DNA of 64,000 nucleotides from Burkholderiales bacterium (GTDB lineage Bacteria; Pseudomonadota; Gammaproteobacteria; Burkholderiales; Burkholderiaceae_E): NCBI GenBank assembly GCA_026399835.1, contig JAPLQE010000056.1, positions 1 to 64,000 of the forward strand, read 5' to 3'. Shown piece by piece: positions 56,273 to 64,000 of this stretch (position 1 is its first letter; each line of letters starts with the position of its first letter). The notes under the pieces were generated by a model. It saw only the letters and a program-made list of their open reading frames with translations, ran no database searches and was not told where the DNA came from. The position numbers and the translations under genes were made by a program.

Positions 56273-58123
56273 ATGACGACTCGCGTTTCCCTGAGCCTGA
56301 TCACGACCGTGGTCGCGGCCGCCCTGCTGGCGGCTTGCGGCGGCGGGACGTCGACCTCACCGGCCGCGCCTGCGTCGTCGGCCGCGACCCGCGGCAGCGG
56401 CACCCAGGTCGCTGCCGGCACCATCACCGGATTCGGCAGCGTCATCGTCGACGGCGTGCGCTACGACGACTCGGGCGCGACGGTGACCGCCGGGGACGAC
56501 GACGCCTCGCCGGGCAGCCTGTCGCTGTCGGCGCTGCGGCTCGGCATGCGCGTCGAGATCAAGGCCGACGACGACGGCCGGGCGAGCGCGGTGACCGTGT
56601 CTTCCGAAGTGCTCGGACGGATCGCCTCGGTGAGCCCGACCGGCTTCACGGTCGCCGGGCAGGAGGTTCGGGTGTCGGCGGATCCAGCGGCCCCCACCGT
56701 CTTCGAGGGCGTGGCGGGCCTGGCAGGCCTGGCGGTGAACGACTTCGTCGAGGTGCACGGCACGCGTGATGCGGCCGGCGCCGTGCTGGCCTCGCGCGTG
56801 GAGCGCAAGGATGGGTCCGCCGCCGTCGCGATCCGCGTGGTCGGCACCGTCGCCGGGCTCGATGCGTCCGCGAAGACGTTCAGGCTCGGCGGCCTGACCG
56901 TGCGCTGGGACGCGACGACGCGCCTGCGGCCGACCGGCATCTCGCCCGCCGACGGCCAGCGGGTCGCGGTCTGGACCGACGTGGCGATCGGCACCGGCGA
57001 CACCCTGCTCGCGAAGTCGATCGTCGTGCGCCGTTCGGGCCTGGCCAACAACGATGCGGCCCGCGTCGGCGGCCTGGTGAGCGCCCTCGACTTCGGCGCG
57101 AAGCGCTTCAGGGTCGACGGCGTCGACGTCGATGCATCCGCGGCGAGCTTCTCCAAGGGCGCCGCCACCGACCTCGCCGACGGCCGCCGGGTGCGGGTGC
57201 GCGGGACCTTCGTGTCGGGAGTGCTCAAGGCGACCGAGGTCCGCTTCGTGAAGGACCAGGGCGACGCCGCCGTCGAGCTGACCGGCGTCGTCACCGACTT
57301 CGCGCTGCAGCAGTTCAAGGTCCGCGGCGTGCCGGTCGACGTGTCCGGCACGGGCATCGAGTACCGCGGCGGCACCGTCGCCAACCTCGGAGACGGCGTG
57401 CTGGTCAAGATCGAGGGCGAGGTCGTGGGCAGCGTGGTCAAGCCGCGTTCGGTCGAGTTCGTCACCAGCGCGGACACGCGCAGCCGCTGGCTGTTCGGCG
57501 AGGTCGGCCGATACGACGCGACGGCCGGAACGTTCGGCCTGATGGGCCTGGACGCGAAGCTCGCCACCAGCGCGACCTTCCGCAATGCCGACGGCAGCAC
57601 CGCGACCCGGGCGGACTTCGGCAACGGCGATCGGGTGCAGGTGCGCGGTGCGTTCGCGGCCGGCGTGTTCGTCGTCAGCGAGGTGGTGTTCCGACCGGGC
57701 GTGTCGCTGGTGGTCGACGGGGTCGAGGGCAGCGCCTACGACGTCGACCTCGTCGCGGGCACGTTCAGGCTCAACGGCACGCTCGTCCGGATCGGCGCGA
57801 CGACCGTCTTCACCGCGAGCCGCGAATCGCTGCTCAACGGCGTGAAGGTGGAGGTCGAGGGCACGGTCGTCGGCGGCGAGCTGGTCGCGACGAAGGTCGA
57901 GATCAAGACCCAGGGCGGCGACAGCGCCCGAGTCCGAGGCCCGCTGACCGACTTCGTGTCGAGCGCCGACTTCCGCGTGGCGGGACAGCGCGTCGATGCG
58001 AGCGCCGCCGTGCTCGAGCCGGCCGGCACGACGCTGACCGCGGCGAGCGAAGGGCGCAGCGTCGATGCCGAGGGGTCGATGGTGGGCGGGGTGCTGAAGG
58101 CGACGAAGCTGCGTCTGCGGTGA
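56273..58123 (+). CDS. DUF5666-type repeat lipoprotein
   Basis: A 616-residue putative lipoprotein. [20 protein letters not shown] is followed by the lipobox LAAC with Cys22 and a Gly/Ser/Ala-rich linker. The rest is a run of about eight beta-rich repeats of roughly 65-80 residues with the pattern G-x-V...F.V.G..V.......G..V.V.G.....G...A..V, which is the DUF5666 type seen in Burkholderiales. The C-terminus ends [10 protein letters not shown]. Function is unknown; a cell-surface or periplasmic beta-repeat protein is likely. The region is rich in Val, Gly and Asp, but codon use is normal for the window. Confidence 0.85.
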   Translation: MTTRVSLSLITTVVAAALLAACGGGTSTSPAAPASSAATRGSGTQVAAGTITGFGSVIVDGVRYDDSGATVTAGDDDASPGSLSLSALRLGMRVEIKADDDGRASAVTVSSEVLGRIASVSPTGFTVAGQEVRVSADPAAPTVFEGVAGLAGLAVNDFVEVHGTRDAAGAVLASRVERKDGSAAVAIRVVGTVAGLDASAKTFRLGGLTVRWDATTRLRPTGISPADGQRVAVWTDVAIGTGDTLLAKSIVVRRSGLANNDAARVGGLVSALDFGAKRFRVDGVDVDASAASFSKGAATDLADGRRVRVRGTFVSGVLKATEVRFVKDQGDAAVELTGVVTDFALQQFKVRGVPVDVSGTGIEYRGGTVANLGDGVLVKIEGEVVGSVVKPRSVEFVTSADTRSRWLFGEVGRYDATAGTFGLMGLDAKLATSATFRNADGSTATRADFGNGDRVQVRGAFAAGVFVVSEVVFRPGVSLVVDGVEGSAYDVDLVAGTFRLNGTLVRIGATTVFTASRESLLNGVKVEVEGTVVGGELVATKVEIKTQGGDSARVRGPLTDFVSSADFRVAGQRVDASAAVLEPAGTTLTAASEGRSVDAEGSMVGGVLKATKLRLR

Positions 58124-58166
58124 CCGTCGCGGGCCGAGCGCGCCCTGCCGAGCGATCGACGGGGCC

Positions 58167-58195
58167 TTTTGCTCCCGGCGGAAATCCGCTATGAT
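58167..58195 (+). promoter_or_regulatory. Promoter of tRNA-Asn
   Basis: TTTTGC (58167-58172) as -35, 17 bases, and TATGAT (58190-58195) as -10, ending 10 bases before the tRNA 5' end. Confidence 0.65.
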
Positions 58196-58205
58196 CGAAG
58201 GCTGT

Positions 58206-58281
58206 TCCCTGATAGCTCAGTTGGTAGAGCGACGGACTGTTAATCCGCAGGTCCCTGGTTCGAGTCCAGGTCGGGGAGCCA
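58206..58281 (+). tRNA. tRNA-Asn (anticodon GTT)
   Basis: A 76-base tRNA. The acceptor stem TCCCTGA pairs with TCGGGGA with one T-G pair, GTTCGAGTCC forms the T arm, CTGTTAA is the anticodon loop (GTT, 58239-58241) and the encoded CCA ends the gene. A promoter precedes it and a terminator follows. Confidence 0.97.
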
Positions 58282-58287
58282 GAAGAA

Positions 58288-59103
58288 TCAAGGGGTTACG
58301 CGCTTCGGCGAGTAGCCCCTTTCCTTTTTGGGTCGAGCGTCTTGGGGCGAGCCGGTCGCGGATGCCGGGCCTGCTCCGGGCACACGCTCGGCGAGGATGC
58401 GCAGGCTCAGGCCGTCGGCCCAGGCCGCATAGCCTTCCGAGCTCGGATGGATCCCGTCCGCCGCCATGCCCGCCGTGGTCGTCGTTTCCGGATGCCAATG
58501 CATGATCCGCCCGGTCTGATCGATCAGCAGTCCGGCCAGGCTGAGGTTCATCCGCCTCGCCCAGCGGCCCATGAACCAGCGAAGCGGTTGCGGCAGCGCC
58601 AGGCAGGCGTGCATGGGCGGCACGGCGCTGTGCACGAGCAGGGCCGGTGCAAAACGAAGTTCGATGACCTCGGCGAGGCGGGTCTGCCAACGAGCCCACC
58701 GTGCGGGCGCACACAGGCCGGTGGCGTCGTTGGCGCCCATCGACAGCACGACCACGTCGAACCGCATGCAGGGCGCATGCTCAAGCAACTCCAGCAGCCC
58801 CGGCGAGTCCAGCCCGTTGACCGCCATCACGCACCACGCCACGGTGTGATGCCGACTCAGGCGCCGCACGAGCTGGCCGCACAGCGCCTGGTCCTGGGTC
58901 GGGGCCCCAACGCCCGCCGCCCCCGAGTCGCCGGCCACCAGCAGGCGGACCAGCGTGCCGCGGCCGGCGGTGCCCGTGCGGCAGCCCGGCGGCTCGGGCA
59001 TGCGCGGCGTGACGCGCCGCACATGCCGGGCCTGCAGCCAGAGCAGCGGCCCCAGCAGCCACAGCAGCCACAGCAACGGCAGGAGATCCCAGCGGGCACG
59101 CAT
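58288..59103 (-). CDS. SGNH/GDSL-type hydrolase with N-terminal membrane anchor
   Basis: A 271-residue protein whose first 25 residues form a hydrophobic leader or anchor (LLPLLWLLWLLGPLLWL). The SGNH-hydrolase blocks follow: VAGDSGAAGVG with the nucleophile Ser60, SMGANDATG with Asn125, and DGIHPSSEG with Asp216 and His219. Esterase or acyltransferase activity on lipid or glycan substrates is likely. The last codons cover the terminator hairpin of the tRNA-Asn gene on the opposite strand, and the C-terminus is Pro/Arg/Lys-rich. Its stop is seven bases from the tRNA end. Confidence 0.85.
   Translation of the reverse strand: MRARWDLLPLLWLLWLLGPLLWLQARHVRRVTPRMPEPPGCRTGTAGRGTLVRLLVAGDSGAAGVGAPTQDQALCGQLVRRLSRHHTVAWCVMAVNGLDSPGLLELLEHAPCMRFDVVVLSMGANDATGLCAPARWARWQTRLAEVIELRFAPALLVHSAVPPMHACLALPQPLRWFMGRWARRMNLSLAGLLIDQTGRIMHWHPETTTTAGMAADGIHPSSEGYAAWADGLSLRILAERVPGAGPASATGSPQDARPKKERGYSPKRVTP
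58291..58329 (+). terminator. tRNA-Asn terminator, inside the opposite-strand gene
   Basis: GGGGTTAC...GTAGCCCC (58292-58299 and 58312-58319) form a stem with one mismatch around a GC-rich loop, followed by TTTCCTTTTT. It lies 11 bases after the tRNA and overlaps the 3' end of the SGNH hydrolase gene on the minus strand. Confidence 0.7.
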
Positions 59104-59201
59104 CAGCGCGCCCGCCGGCCGGCCTCGACATCGTGGTGCGAGGGATGCGTCGCGATGTGGACCTCGGCCGACATCGTGTCCCGGGACCGCTGATGCGCGG
59201 A

Positions 59202-60278
59202 TCAGGCCGCCAGGGCCGGATAGTCGGTGTAACCCTTGGCGCCGGGCACGTAGAAGGTCGCCGCATCCGGTGCGTTGAGCGCAGCGTCCCGGCGCATGCG
59301 CGCCACCAGGTCGGGGTTGGCCAGGAACGGGCGTCCGAAGGCGATCAGGTCACCTCGCTTCTCGAGCAGGGCCCGTTCGGCACTGGCGTGATCGAAGCCC
59401 CCCGACAGGATGAAGAGACCGTCGAAGCCGTCGCGCAGCGCGAGCTTGAAGTCGGCAGGCACCGGCGGCGCACCCATCGACGAGTGATCGACCAGGTGCA
59501 GGTAGAGCAGGCCCAGGGCAGAGAGCGAGCGAGCCAGCAAGAGAAACTGCGCCTGGACTTCGGGGAATTCGCCGGTGCCGTTGAACACGCCATAGGGCGA
59601 CAGCCGCATGCCCACCCGGTCGCGGCCGATGGCAGCGATCGTGGCGCGGGCGATTTCCAGCGCCAGGCGGTTGCGGCGTTCGTTGCTGCCGCCGTAGCCG
59701 TCGGTGCGCAGGTTGACCAGCGGGTTGAGGAACTGCTCGATGAGGTAGCCGTTGGCGCCGTGCAGTTCGACGCCGTCGAAGCCTGCGTCGATCGCGAGCT
59801 TCGCAGCGGCCACGTTTTCGTCGATGACGCGCGCGATGTCGTCGTCGGTCATCGCACGGGGCGGGCTGTGCGCCTGCATGCCGAGCGTGTCGGTGTACAT
59901 CTCGCCCGGGCACACGGCGGTGCCGGGCCCGAGGACCTCGGCACCGGCCGGCAGGTTGGCGACGTGCGCCACGCGGCCGCAGTGCATGAACTGCACGAAG
60001 ATCTTGCCGCCGTGATCGTGGACGGCCCTCGTGGTGTCCTTCCACGCGCTCACCTGAGCCGCGTCGTACAGCCCGGGGATGCGCGGGTAGCCCAGACCGT
60101 TGGGGCTGGGCGAGGTGCCCTCGGTGATGATCAGGCCGGCTGTCGCGCGCTGGCCGTAGTACGTGGCCATCAGCGTGTTCGGCGTGTGCTGGGGAGTGGC
60201 CCGGCTTCGCGTCAGGGGCGCCATCACCGTGCGGTTGGCGAGGTGAAGCGAGCGGACGGAGAACGGGTCGAAGAGCAT
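59202..60278 (-). CDS. Old Yellow Enzyme-type flavin oxidoreductase
   Basis: A 358-residue FMN-dependent ene-reductase of the NemA/OYE family, which reduces activated alkenes or nitro compounds with NADPH. LFDPFSVRSLHLANRTVMAP is the opening, ITEGTSPSPNGLGYPRIPG lies in the barrel, the active-site histidine/asparagine pair is in GVELHGANGYLIEQFLNP, and the phosphate-binding loop is GDLIAFGRPFLANPD. The ATG at 60276-60278 follows AGGAG. It diverges from iorA. Confidence 0.93.
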   Translation of the reverse strand: MLFDPFSVRSLHLANRTVMAPLTRSRATPQHTPNTLMATYYGQRATAGLIITEGTSPSPNGLGYPRIPGLYDAAQVSAWKDTTRAVHDHGGKIFVQFMHCGRVAHVANLPAGAEVLGPGTAVCPGEMYTDTLGMQAHSPPRAMTDDDIARVIDENVAAAKLAIDAGFDGVELHGANGYLIEQFLNPLVNLRTDGYGGSNERRNRLALEIARATIAAIGRDRVGMRLSPYGVFNGTGEFPEVQAQFLLLARSLSALGLLYLHLVDHSSMGAPPVPADFKLALRDGFDGLFILSGGFDHASAERALLEKRGDLIAFGRPFLANPDLVARMRRDAALNAPDAATFYVPGAKGYTDYPALAA

Positions 60279-60555
60279 GGGGGAACTCCTGGCAGGGATC
60301 GGACCCGCGGGCCGCGACGGGCATGCGTGGCCGTCCGTGCCCGGAGGGTCTGGAGATGCAGCCTGCGCGCCTGCGACCTTCGCGTCTGTTCGTTGGCGTA
60401 CTCCAGGGAGACAAGGCGCCCGAAGCTCGATCCGACCCAGGCGTCGTGGCGCGTTCGGCGAGTGCGCCGCAGGCGGAAGCGCGGCACAGTACGATGCCGT
60501 CCGCCGTTCGTGATCGACCGGACGTGCACGATCCCAACGATCCAGGAACGCGAAC

Positions 60556-61026
60556 ATGAAACTGACCGTCAACGGCCGTGACCACGAGGTGGAGGTCGAA
60601 CCCGAGATGCCCCTGCTGTGGGTGCTTCGCGACGAGCTCGGCATCACCGGCCCGAAGTACGGCTGCGGCCTGGCCCAGTGCGGCGCCTGCACCGTTCACC
60701 TCGACGGCGTGGCGGTGCGGTCCTGCTCGATGCCGGTCGGCGCCGTCCAGGCGCCGGTGACCACGATCGAGGGGCTCGGCCGGCCCGACGCCCTGCACGC
60801 GGTGCAGAAGGCCTGGATCGAGCAGCAGGTCGCGCAGTGCGGCTACTGCCAGTCGGGCCAGATCATGGCGGCCGCGGCCTTCATCGCGAGCGAGCCGAAC
60901 CCGACCGACGCGCAGATCGACGAGGCGATGTCGGGGAACCTCTGCCGCTGCGGCACCTACCCGCGCATCCGGCAGGCGGTGAAGGCGGCCGCATCGCTTC
61001 TGAAGGAGGGCCGAACGAATGGCTGA
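60556..61026 (+). CDS. iorA: Molybdenum hydroxylase [2Fe-2S] subunit (IorA type)
   Basis: A 156-residue small subunit carrying two [2Fe-2S] clusters: C37, C42, C45 and C57 in the plant-type ferredoxin domain ([14 protein letters not shown]), and C95, C98, C130 and C132 in the second domain (CGYCQSGQ and [10 protein letters not shown]). It passes electrons from the molybdenum subunit to an acceptor; the isoquinoline 1-oxidoreductase name comes from family likeness and the true substrate is not known. Its last eight bases overlap iorB. Bases 60279-60555 between the OYE gene and this one show no gene. Confidence 0.9.
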   Translation: MKLTVNGRDHEVEVEPEMPLLWVLRDELGITGPKYGCGLAQCGACTVHLDGVAVRSCSMPVGAVQAPVTTIEGLGRPDALHAVQKAWIEQQVAQCGYCQSGQIMAAAAFIASEPNPTDAQIDEAMSGNLCRCGTYPRIRQAVKAAASLLKEGRTNG

Positions 61027-63280
61027 TCTCGCACGCATCGCACGCCGCACCTTCCTGATCGGCGCGGGCGCCCTGGCCGTCGGCGTGGCCGGCGGACTGG
61101 CAGTCGGCACCTGGGCCTACCGGCGCGATCCGGACAACCCCCTGCTGAAGGACCTGCCCGAGGGCGCCGCCACGCTCAACCCGTACGTCAGGATCGATGC
61201 GAACGGCATCACCCTCATCACCCCGCGTGCCGACCTCGGCCAGGGTGCGTACTCGGTTCAGGCCGCCCTGATCGCCGAGGAGCTGGACCTCGCCTGGGGC
61301 CAGTTCCGGGTCGAGCCCGGACCGCCGAGCGCGGCGTACTACAACGGCGTCGTGCTGGCCGAGTCGTTCCCGATCGCGGCGACCAGCGACAGCTTCATGG
61401 CCCGCGCCGGGCGCGGGGCGGCCGATGCGGTGGGCAAGCTGCTCGGCCTGCAGGTCACCGGCGGCTCGTCGACGGTCTCCGACGGGTTCGACCGGCTGCG
61501 CGTCGCAGGCGCCGTCGCGCGGCAGATGCTGCTGGCCGCCGCGGCCCAGCAGACCGGCACCCCCGTCGCCCAGCTGAAGACCGCCGACGGCGCGGTGCTG
61601 CTGCCCGATGGCAAGCGCCTGCCGTACACCGGGCTCGCCACGGCCGCGGGCCGGCTCGCCGCGCCGTCGGAGGTGACGCTCAAGCCGATCGAGCAGTGGC
61701 GCCTGCTCGGCAAGCCGATGCCACGGCTCGACGTGCCGGCCAAGTCGACGGGCACGGCGGTCTATGGCATCGACCTGCGTCTGCCGGGGATGGTGTATGC
61801 CACGGTACGCACCAACCCCCGCCTGGGCGGCAGCATCGTGCGCTTCGACGCGGCCAAGGCGCAGGCCGCCCGGGGCGTGCTGAAGGTCCTGCCGATCCCG
61901 GGCGGCGTCGGCGTGATCGCCGACAACACCTGGCGCGCCTTCCGGGCCGCCGAGCTGCTCGAGATCGAATGGGGCCCGGCCCCGTACCCGGCGACGACCG
62001 AGGCGATGTTCGCGCAGGCCGCCGCGTCGTTCACCGACGCGCGCCGCGACAGCCGCCAGAAGGATGAAGGCGACGTCGAGGCCGCGATCAAGGCCGCGCC
62101 GACGGCGCGCGTGCTGCAGGCCGAGTACCGGCTGCCCTACCTGGCGCACGCGCCCCTGGAGCCGATGAACGCGGTGGTCCAGCTCAAGGACGGACGGCTC
62201 GACATCTGGACCGGCACGCAGGTCCCGCGATTCGTCGTGACCGGCGCGGCGGCCGTCGCCGGGATCGCGGAATCGCAGGTCCACCTCCACGTGCAGATCA
62301 TGGGCGGCAGCTTCGGTCGCAGGCTCGAGGACGATTACGTGCGCCAGGCGGTGGCGCTCGCCCGCGCGCACCAGGGCGTGCCGATCAAGATGACCTGGAG
62401 CCGCGAGGAGGACATGACGCACGACTTCCCGCGCCCGCTGGCCGTCGCCCGCGCGCGGGGGGTGGTCGACACGGACCGCGTGCAAGCGCTGGACCTGAGC
62501 ATCGCGGCGCAGTCGGTCGCCGCGTCCCAGCTCGGTCGGCAGAACCAGCCGGCCATGGGCCCCGACATGACCATCGTCGCCGGCGCCTGGGACCAGCCGT
62601 TCGCGATTCCCCACTACCGGATCACCGGCTACCGGGTGCCGGAGATGGTGCCGGTCAGCTCGTGGCGCTCGGTGGGCGCATCGGGCAACGGCTTCATGCA
62701 CGAATGCTTCCTCGACGAGCTGATCGCGGCCGCAGGCGCCGACCCGCTGGCCGAGCGACTGCGCCTGTGCTCGCACGAGCCGTCGCGGCGCGTGCTGCAG
62801 GCGGTGGGCGAGCTGGCGGGCTGGGGCACGCCGCTGCCCAAGGGGCGCGGACGCGGACTGGCCTTCACCCTGTCCTTCGGCGTGCCGGTGGCCGAGGTCG
62901 TCGAGGTCACGGCCACGCCCAAGGGCATCCGCATCGACAAGGCCTTCGCGGTCGCCGAGGTGGGACGGGTGCTCGACCCGGTGAACCTCGATGCGCAACT
63001 GGCCGGCGGCGTGATCTGGGGGCTGGGCCACGCGATGCTGGGCGAACTGACGTATGCCGACGGCATGCCGCAGCAGACCAACTTCCACGCCTACGAGAGC
63101 CTGCGGCTGTATCAGAGCCCGCAGATCGTGACCCGGGCGCTGCAGACCACCGGACGCATCAAGGGCATCGGCGAGCCCGGCGTGCCGCCTGCGGCACCGG
63201 CCCTGGCCAATGCGATCTTCGCGGCGACGGGGCAGCGCATCCGCGAGCTGCCGCTGCGCAAGCACATCGCGTTCGTCTGA
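61019..63280 (+). CDS. iorB: Molybdenum hydroxylase large subunit (IorB type)
   Basis: A 753-residue large subunit of the xanthine-dehydrogenase family that binds the molybdopterin cofactor. A twin-arginine leader ([20 protein letters not shown]) suggests Tat export, as in IorB-type enzymes that work in the periplasm or at the membrane. Conserved molybdenum-pocket stretches include [13 protein letters not shown] and [16 protein letters not shown], and the end has [18 protein letters not shown] with the glutamate of the active site. The ATG at 61019 follows AGGAGG. No third (FAD) subunit is adjacent, as usual for IorAB. Confidence 0.9.
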   Translation: MADLARIARRTFLIGAGALAVGVAGGLAVGTWAYRRDPDNPLLKDLPEGAATLNPYVRIDANGITLITPRADLGQGAYSVQAALIAEELDLAWGQFRVEPGPPSAAYYNGVVLAESFPIAATSDSFMARAGRGAADAVGKLLGLQVTGGSSTVSDGFDRLRVAGAVARQMLLAAAAQQTGTPVAQLKTADGAVLLPDGKRLPYTGLATAAGRLAAPSEVTLKPIEQWRLLGKPMPRLDVPAKSTGTAVYGIDLRLPGMVYATVRTNPRLGGSIVRFDAAKAQAARGVLKVLPIPGGVGVIADNTWRAFRAAELLEIEWGPAPYPATTEAMFAQAAASFTDARRDSRQKDEGDVEAAIKAAPTARVLQAEYRLPYLAHAPLEPMNAVVQLKDGRLDIWTGTQVPRFVVTGAAAVAGIAESQVHLHVQIMGGSFGRRLEDDYVRQAVALARAHQGVPIKMTWSREEDMTHDFPRPLAVARARGVVDTDRVQALDLSIAAQSVAASQLGRQNQPAMGPDMTIVAGAWDQPFAIPHYRITGYRVPEMVPVSSWRSVGASGNGFMHECFLDELIAAAGADPLAERLRLCSHEPSRRVLQAVGELAGWGTPLPKGRGRGLAFTLSFGVPVAEVVEVTATPKGIRIDKAFAVAEVGRVLDPVNLDAQLAGGVIWGLGHAMLGELTYADGMPQQTNFHAYESLRLYQSPQIVTRALQTTGRIKGIGEPGVPPAAPALANAIFAATGQRIRELPLRKHIAFV

Positions 63281-63319
63281 GCCGGGCCGTCCCGCCGATC
63301 GAGCGAGCGGCGGCGCGGC

Positions 63320-64000
63320 TCAGCCGGCCGCCGTCCGCGCCCACAGCGCCCGCACCGCGTCCTTCATCTGCAGCGACTCCTGCCAGCGGTCCGACAGCTC
63401 GTAGCCGTCGGCGCCGGTGATGGCATAGGGCGAGGGTCCGAGCTCGCACAGGAAGGTCAGCGTCGCATCCGGCGCGGCGCGCCGGCGCCAGCTCCGGAAA
63501 CCATACGCCCACCAGTCCATGAACAGCGCCACCCAGCCCTGGTGCTGCGGGAAGCCGAGCTGCACCTGCACCTGCTCGCGGCTCGCGACGCGGCCGTGGA
63601 AGCCCCAGGTGTTGTCGAGGATGCGGTGCATCAGCCCGTGGTTGACCTCGTCGATCGGCCAGGCGAACTCGCGGCCCACCACGTAGTGCGACAGGTCGGC
63701 GGTGAATCGCAGGTCGGGGAAGCGGTCGAGCAGGTGCAGCGTGAAGAACAGGTCCGTGGTCATGCGGTCGCGATGCGTCTCGATGTGCATCGCGATGCCG
63801 GCGTCCTCGGCGAGCCGCCGCCAGCCTTCGATGTACGGCACGCACTCGTCGACCGTGTAGGGACGCACGTCGGGCTGCAGGTTCAGGTGGTCGGCGCCGA
63901 GCGCGTGCACATGCTCGAGGATGGGCTTGAGGTCGTCGACCGTGCGCGGATAGCACTGCGCCTGCCAGCTCATGCCGTGATCGCGCAGGAAGGCGGTGAC
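63320..64000 (-). CDS. Sugar phosphate isomerase/epimerase-like protein (5' end outside window)
   Basis: At least 227 residues of a TIM-barrel protein of the xylose-isomerase-like (AP2Ec/IolE-like) superfamily. The chain continues out of the window upstream of [12 protein letters not shown]. Visible landmarks are [31 protein letters not shown] with the metal glutamate and histidine, and [16 protein letters not shown], where aspartate and histidine complete the metal site. The C-terminus ends [11 protein letters not shown] carbohydrate or inositol-type isomerase or epimerase role is likely. It converges on iorB. Confidence 0.8.
   Translation of the reverse strand, partial: VTAFLRDHGMSWQAQCYPRTVDDLKPILEHVHALGADHLNLQPDVRPYTVDECVPYIEGWRRLAEDAGIAMHIETHRDRMTTDLFFTLHLLDRFPDLRFTADLSHYVVGREFAWPIDEVNHGLMHRILDNTWGFHGRVASREQVQVQLGFPQHQGWVALFMDWWAYGFRSWRRRAAPDATLTFLCELGPSPYAITGADGYELSDRWQESLQMKDAVRALWARTAAG

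Overview
The window looks like a chromosome segment of a GC-rich betaproteobacterium, most likely Burkholderiales. Pointers are the two tricarboxylate/Bug-type and IorAB-type genes, a Burkholderiales-style lysS start, a spliced-by-frameshift prfB, class I fumarase, the order iscR-S-U-A-hscB-A-fdx-iscX, and many TAGAAT-like -10 boxes just upstream of genes. Species cannot be named from the sequence alone.

Layout. 1-650: transposon debris, the right end of an IS66-type element sitting inside an older IS1182/IS5-like transposase relic. 651-2522: kup (potassium uptake). 2523-10660: a decayed genomic island between kup and tRNA-Ser(GGA): IS630 and IS91 transposase relics, one giant 2158-codon gene of unknown function with patches of much lower GC, and the N-terminal stub of a tyrosine-recombinase integrase abutting the tRNA. 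10809-12733: a carbamoyltransferase-like gene and a methyltransferase-like gene joined by an ATGA overlap. 13204-29673: central metabolism and transport, including acsA, yqhA, a Bug receptor plus TauD/TfdA dioxygenase pair, fumarase, a GlcG-like protein, an MFS exporter, srkA, prpE, a receiver-domain protein, an NlpC/P60 peptidase, an iron-binding receptor under a Fur-like palindrome, ridA and a hydrolase.

29811-43683: bdhA-like SDR, comEC, tatD, lolD-lolC, a COG4255-type protein with recJ, an ExeA-like ATPase, prfB, lysS and a DinB-fold protein. 43685-50596 (minus strand): the whole ISC iron-sulfur operon from iscR to iscX, which runs by a GTGA overlap straight into a bicarbonate-transporter-like permease (SbtA type) and a small PII-like protein (SbtB type). 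50920-64000: a low-molecular-weight phosphatase, uvrB, an aromatic/aspartate aminotransferase, a NIPSNAP protein, an SDR, a DUF5666-type lipoprotein, tRNA-Asn, an SGNH hydrolase, an Old Yellow Enzyme, iorA-iorB molybdenum hydroxylase and the 3' part of a sugar isomerase/epimerase-like gene.

The part most likely to hold something undescribed is the island gene at 3831-10307: a single very long reading frame with a low-complexity N-terminus, a glycine/alanine-rich hydrophobic patch, two internal domains separated by an exactly repeated 20-base motif, a block with a conserved-looking SRNAHD...SC signature, and a pentapeptide-repeat patch. The other unusual points are the altered carbamoyltransferase with its coupled methyltransferase, and the linkage of bicarbonate transport to iron-sulfur assembly.
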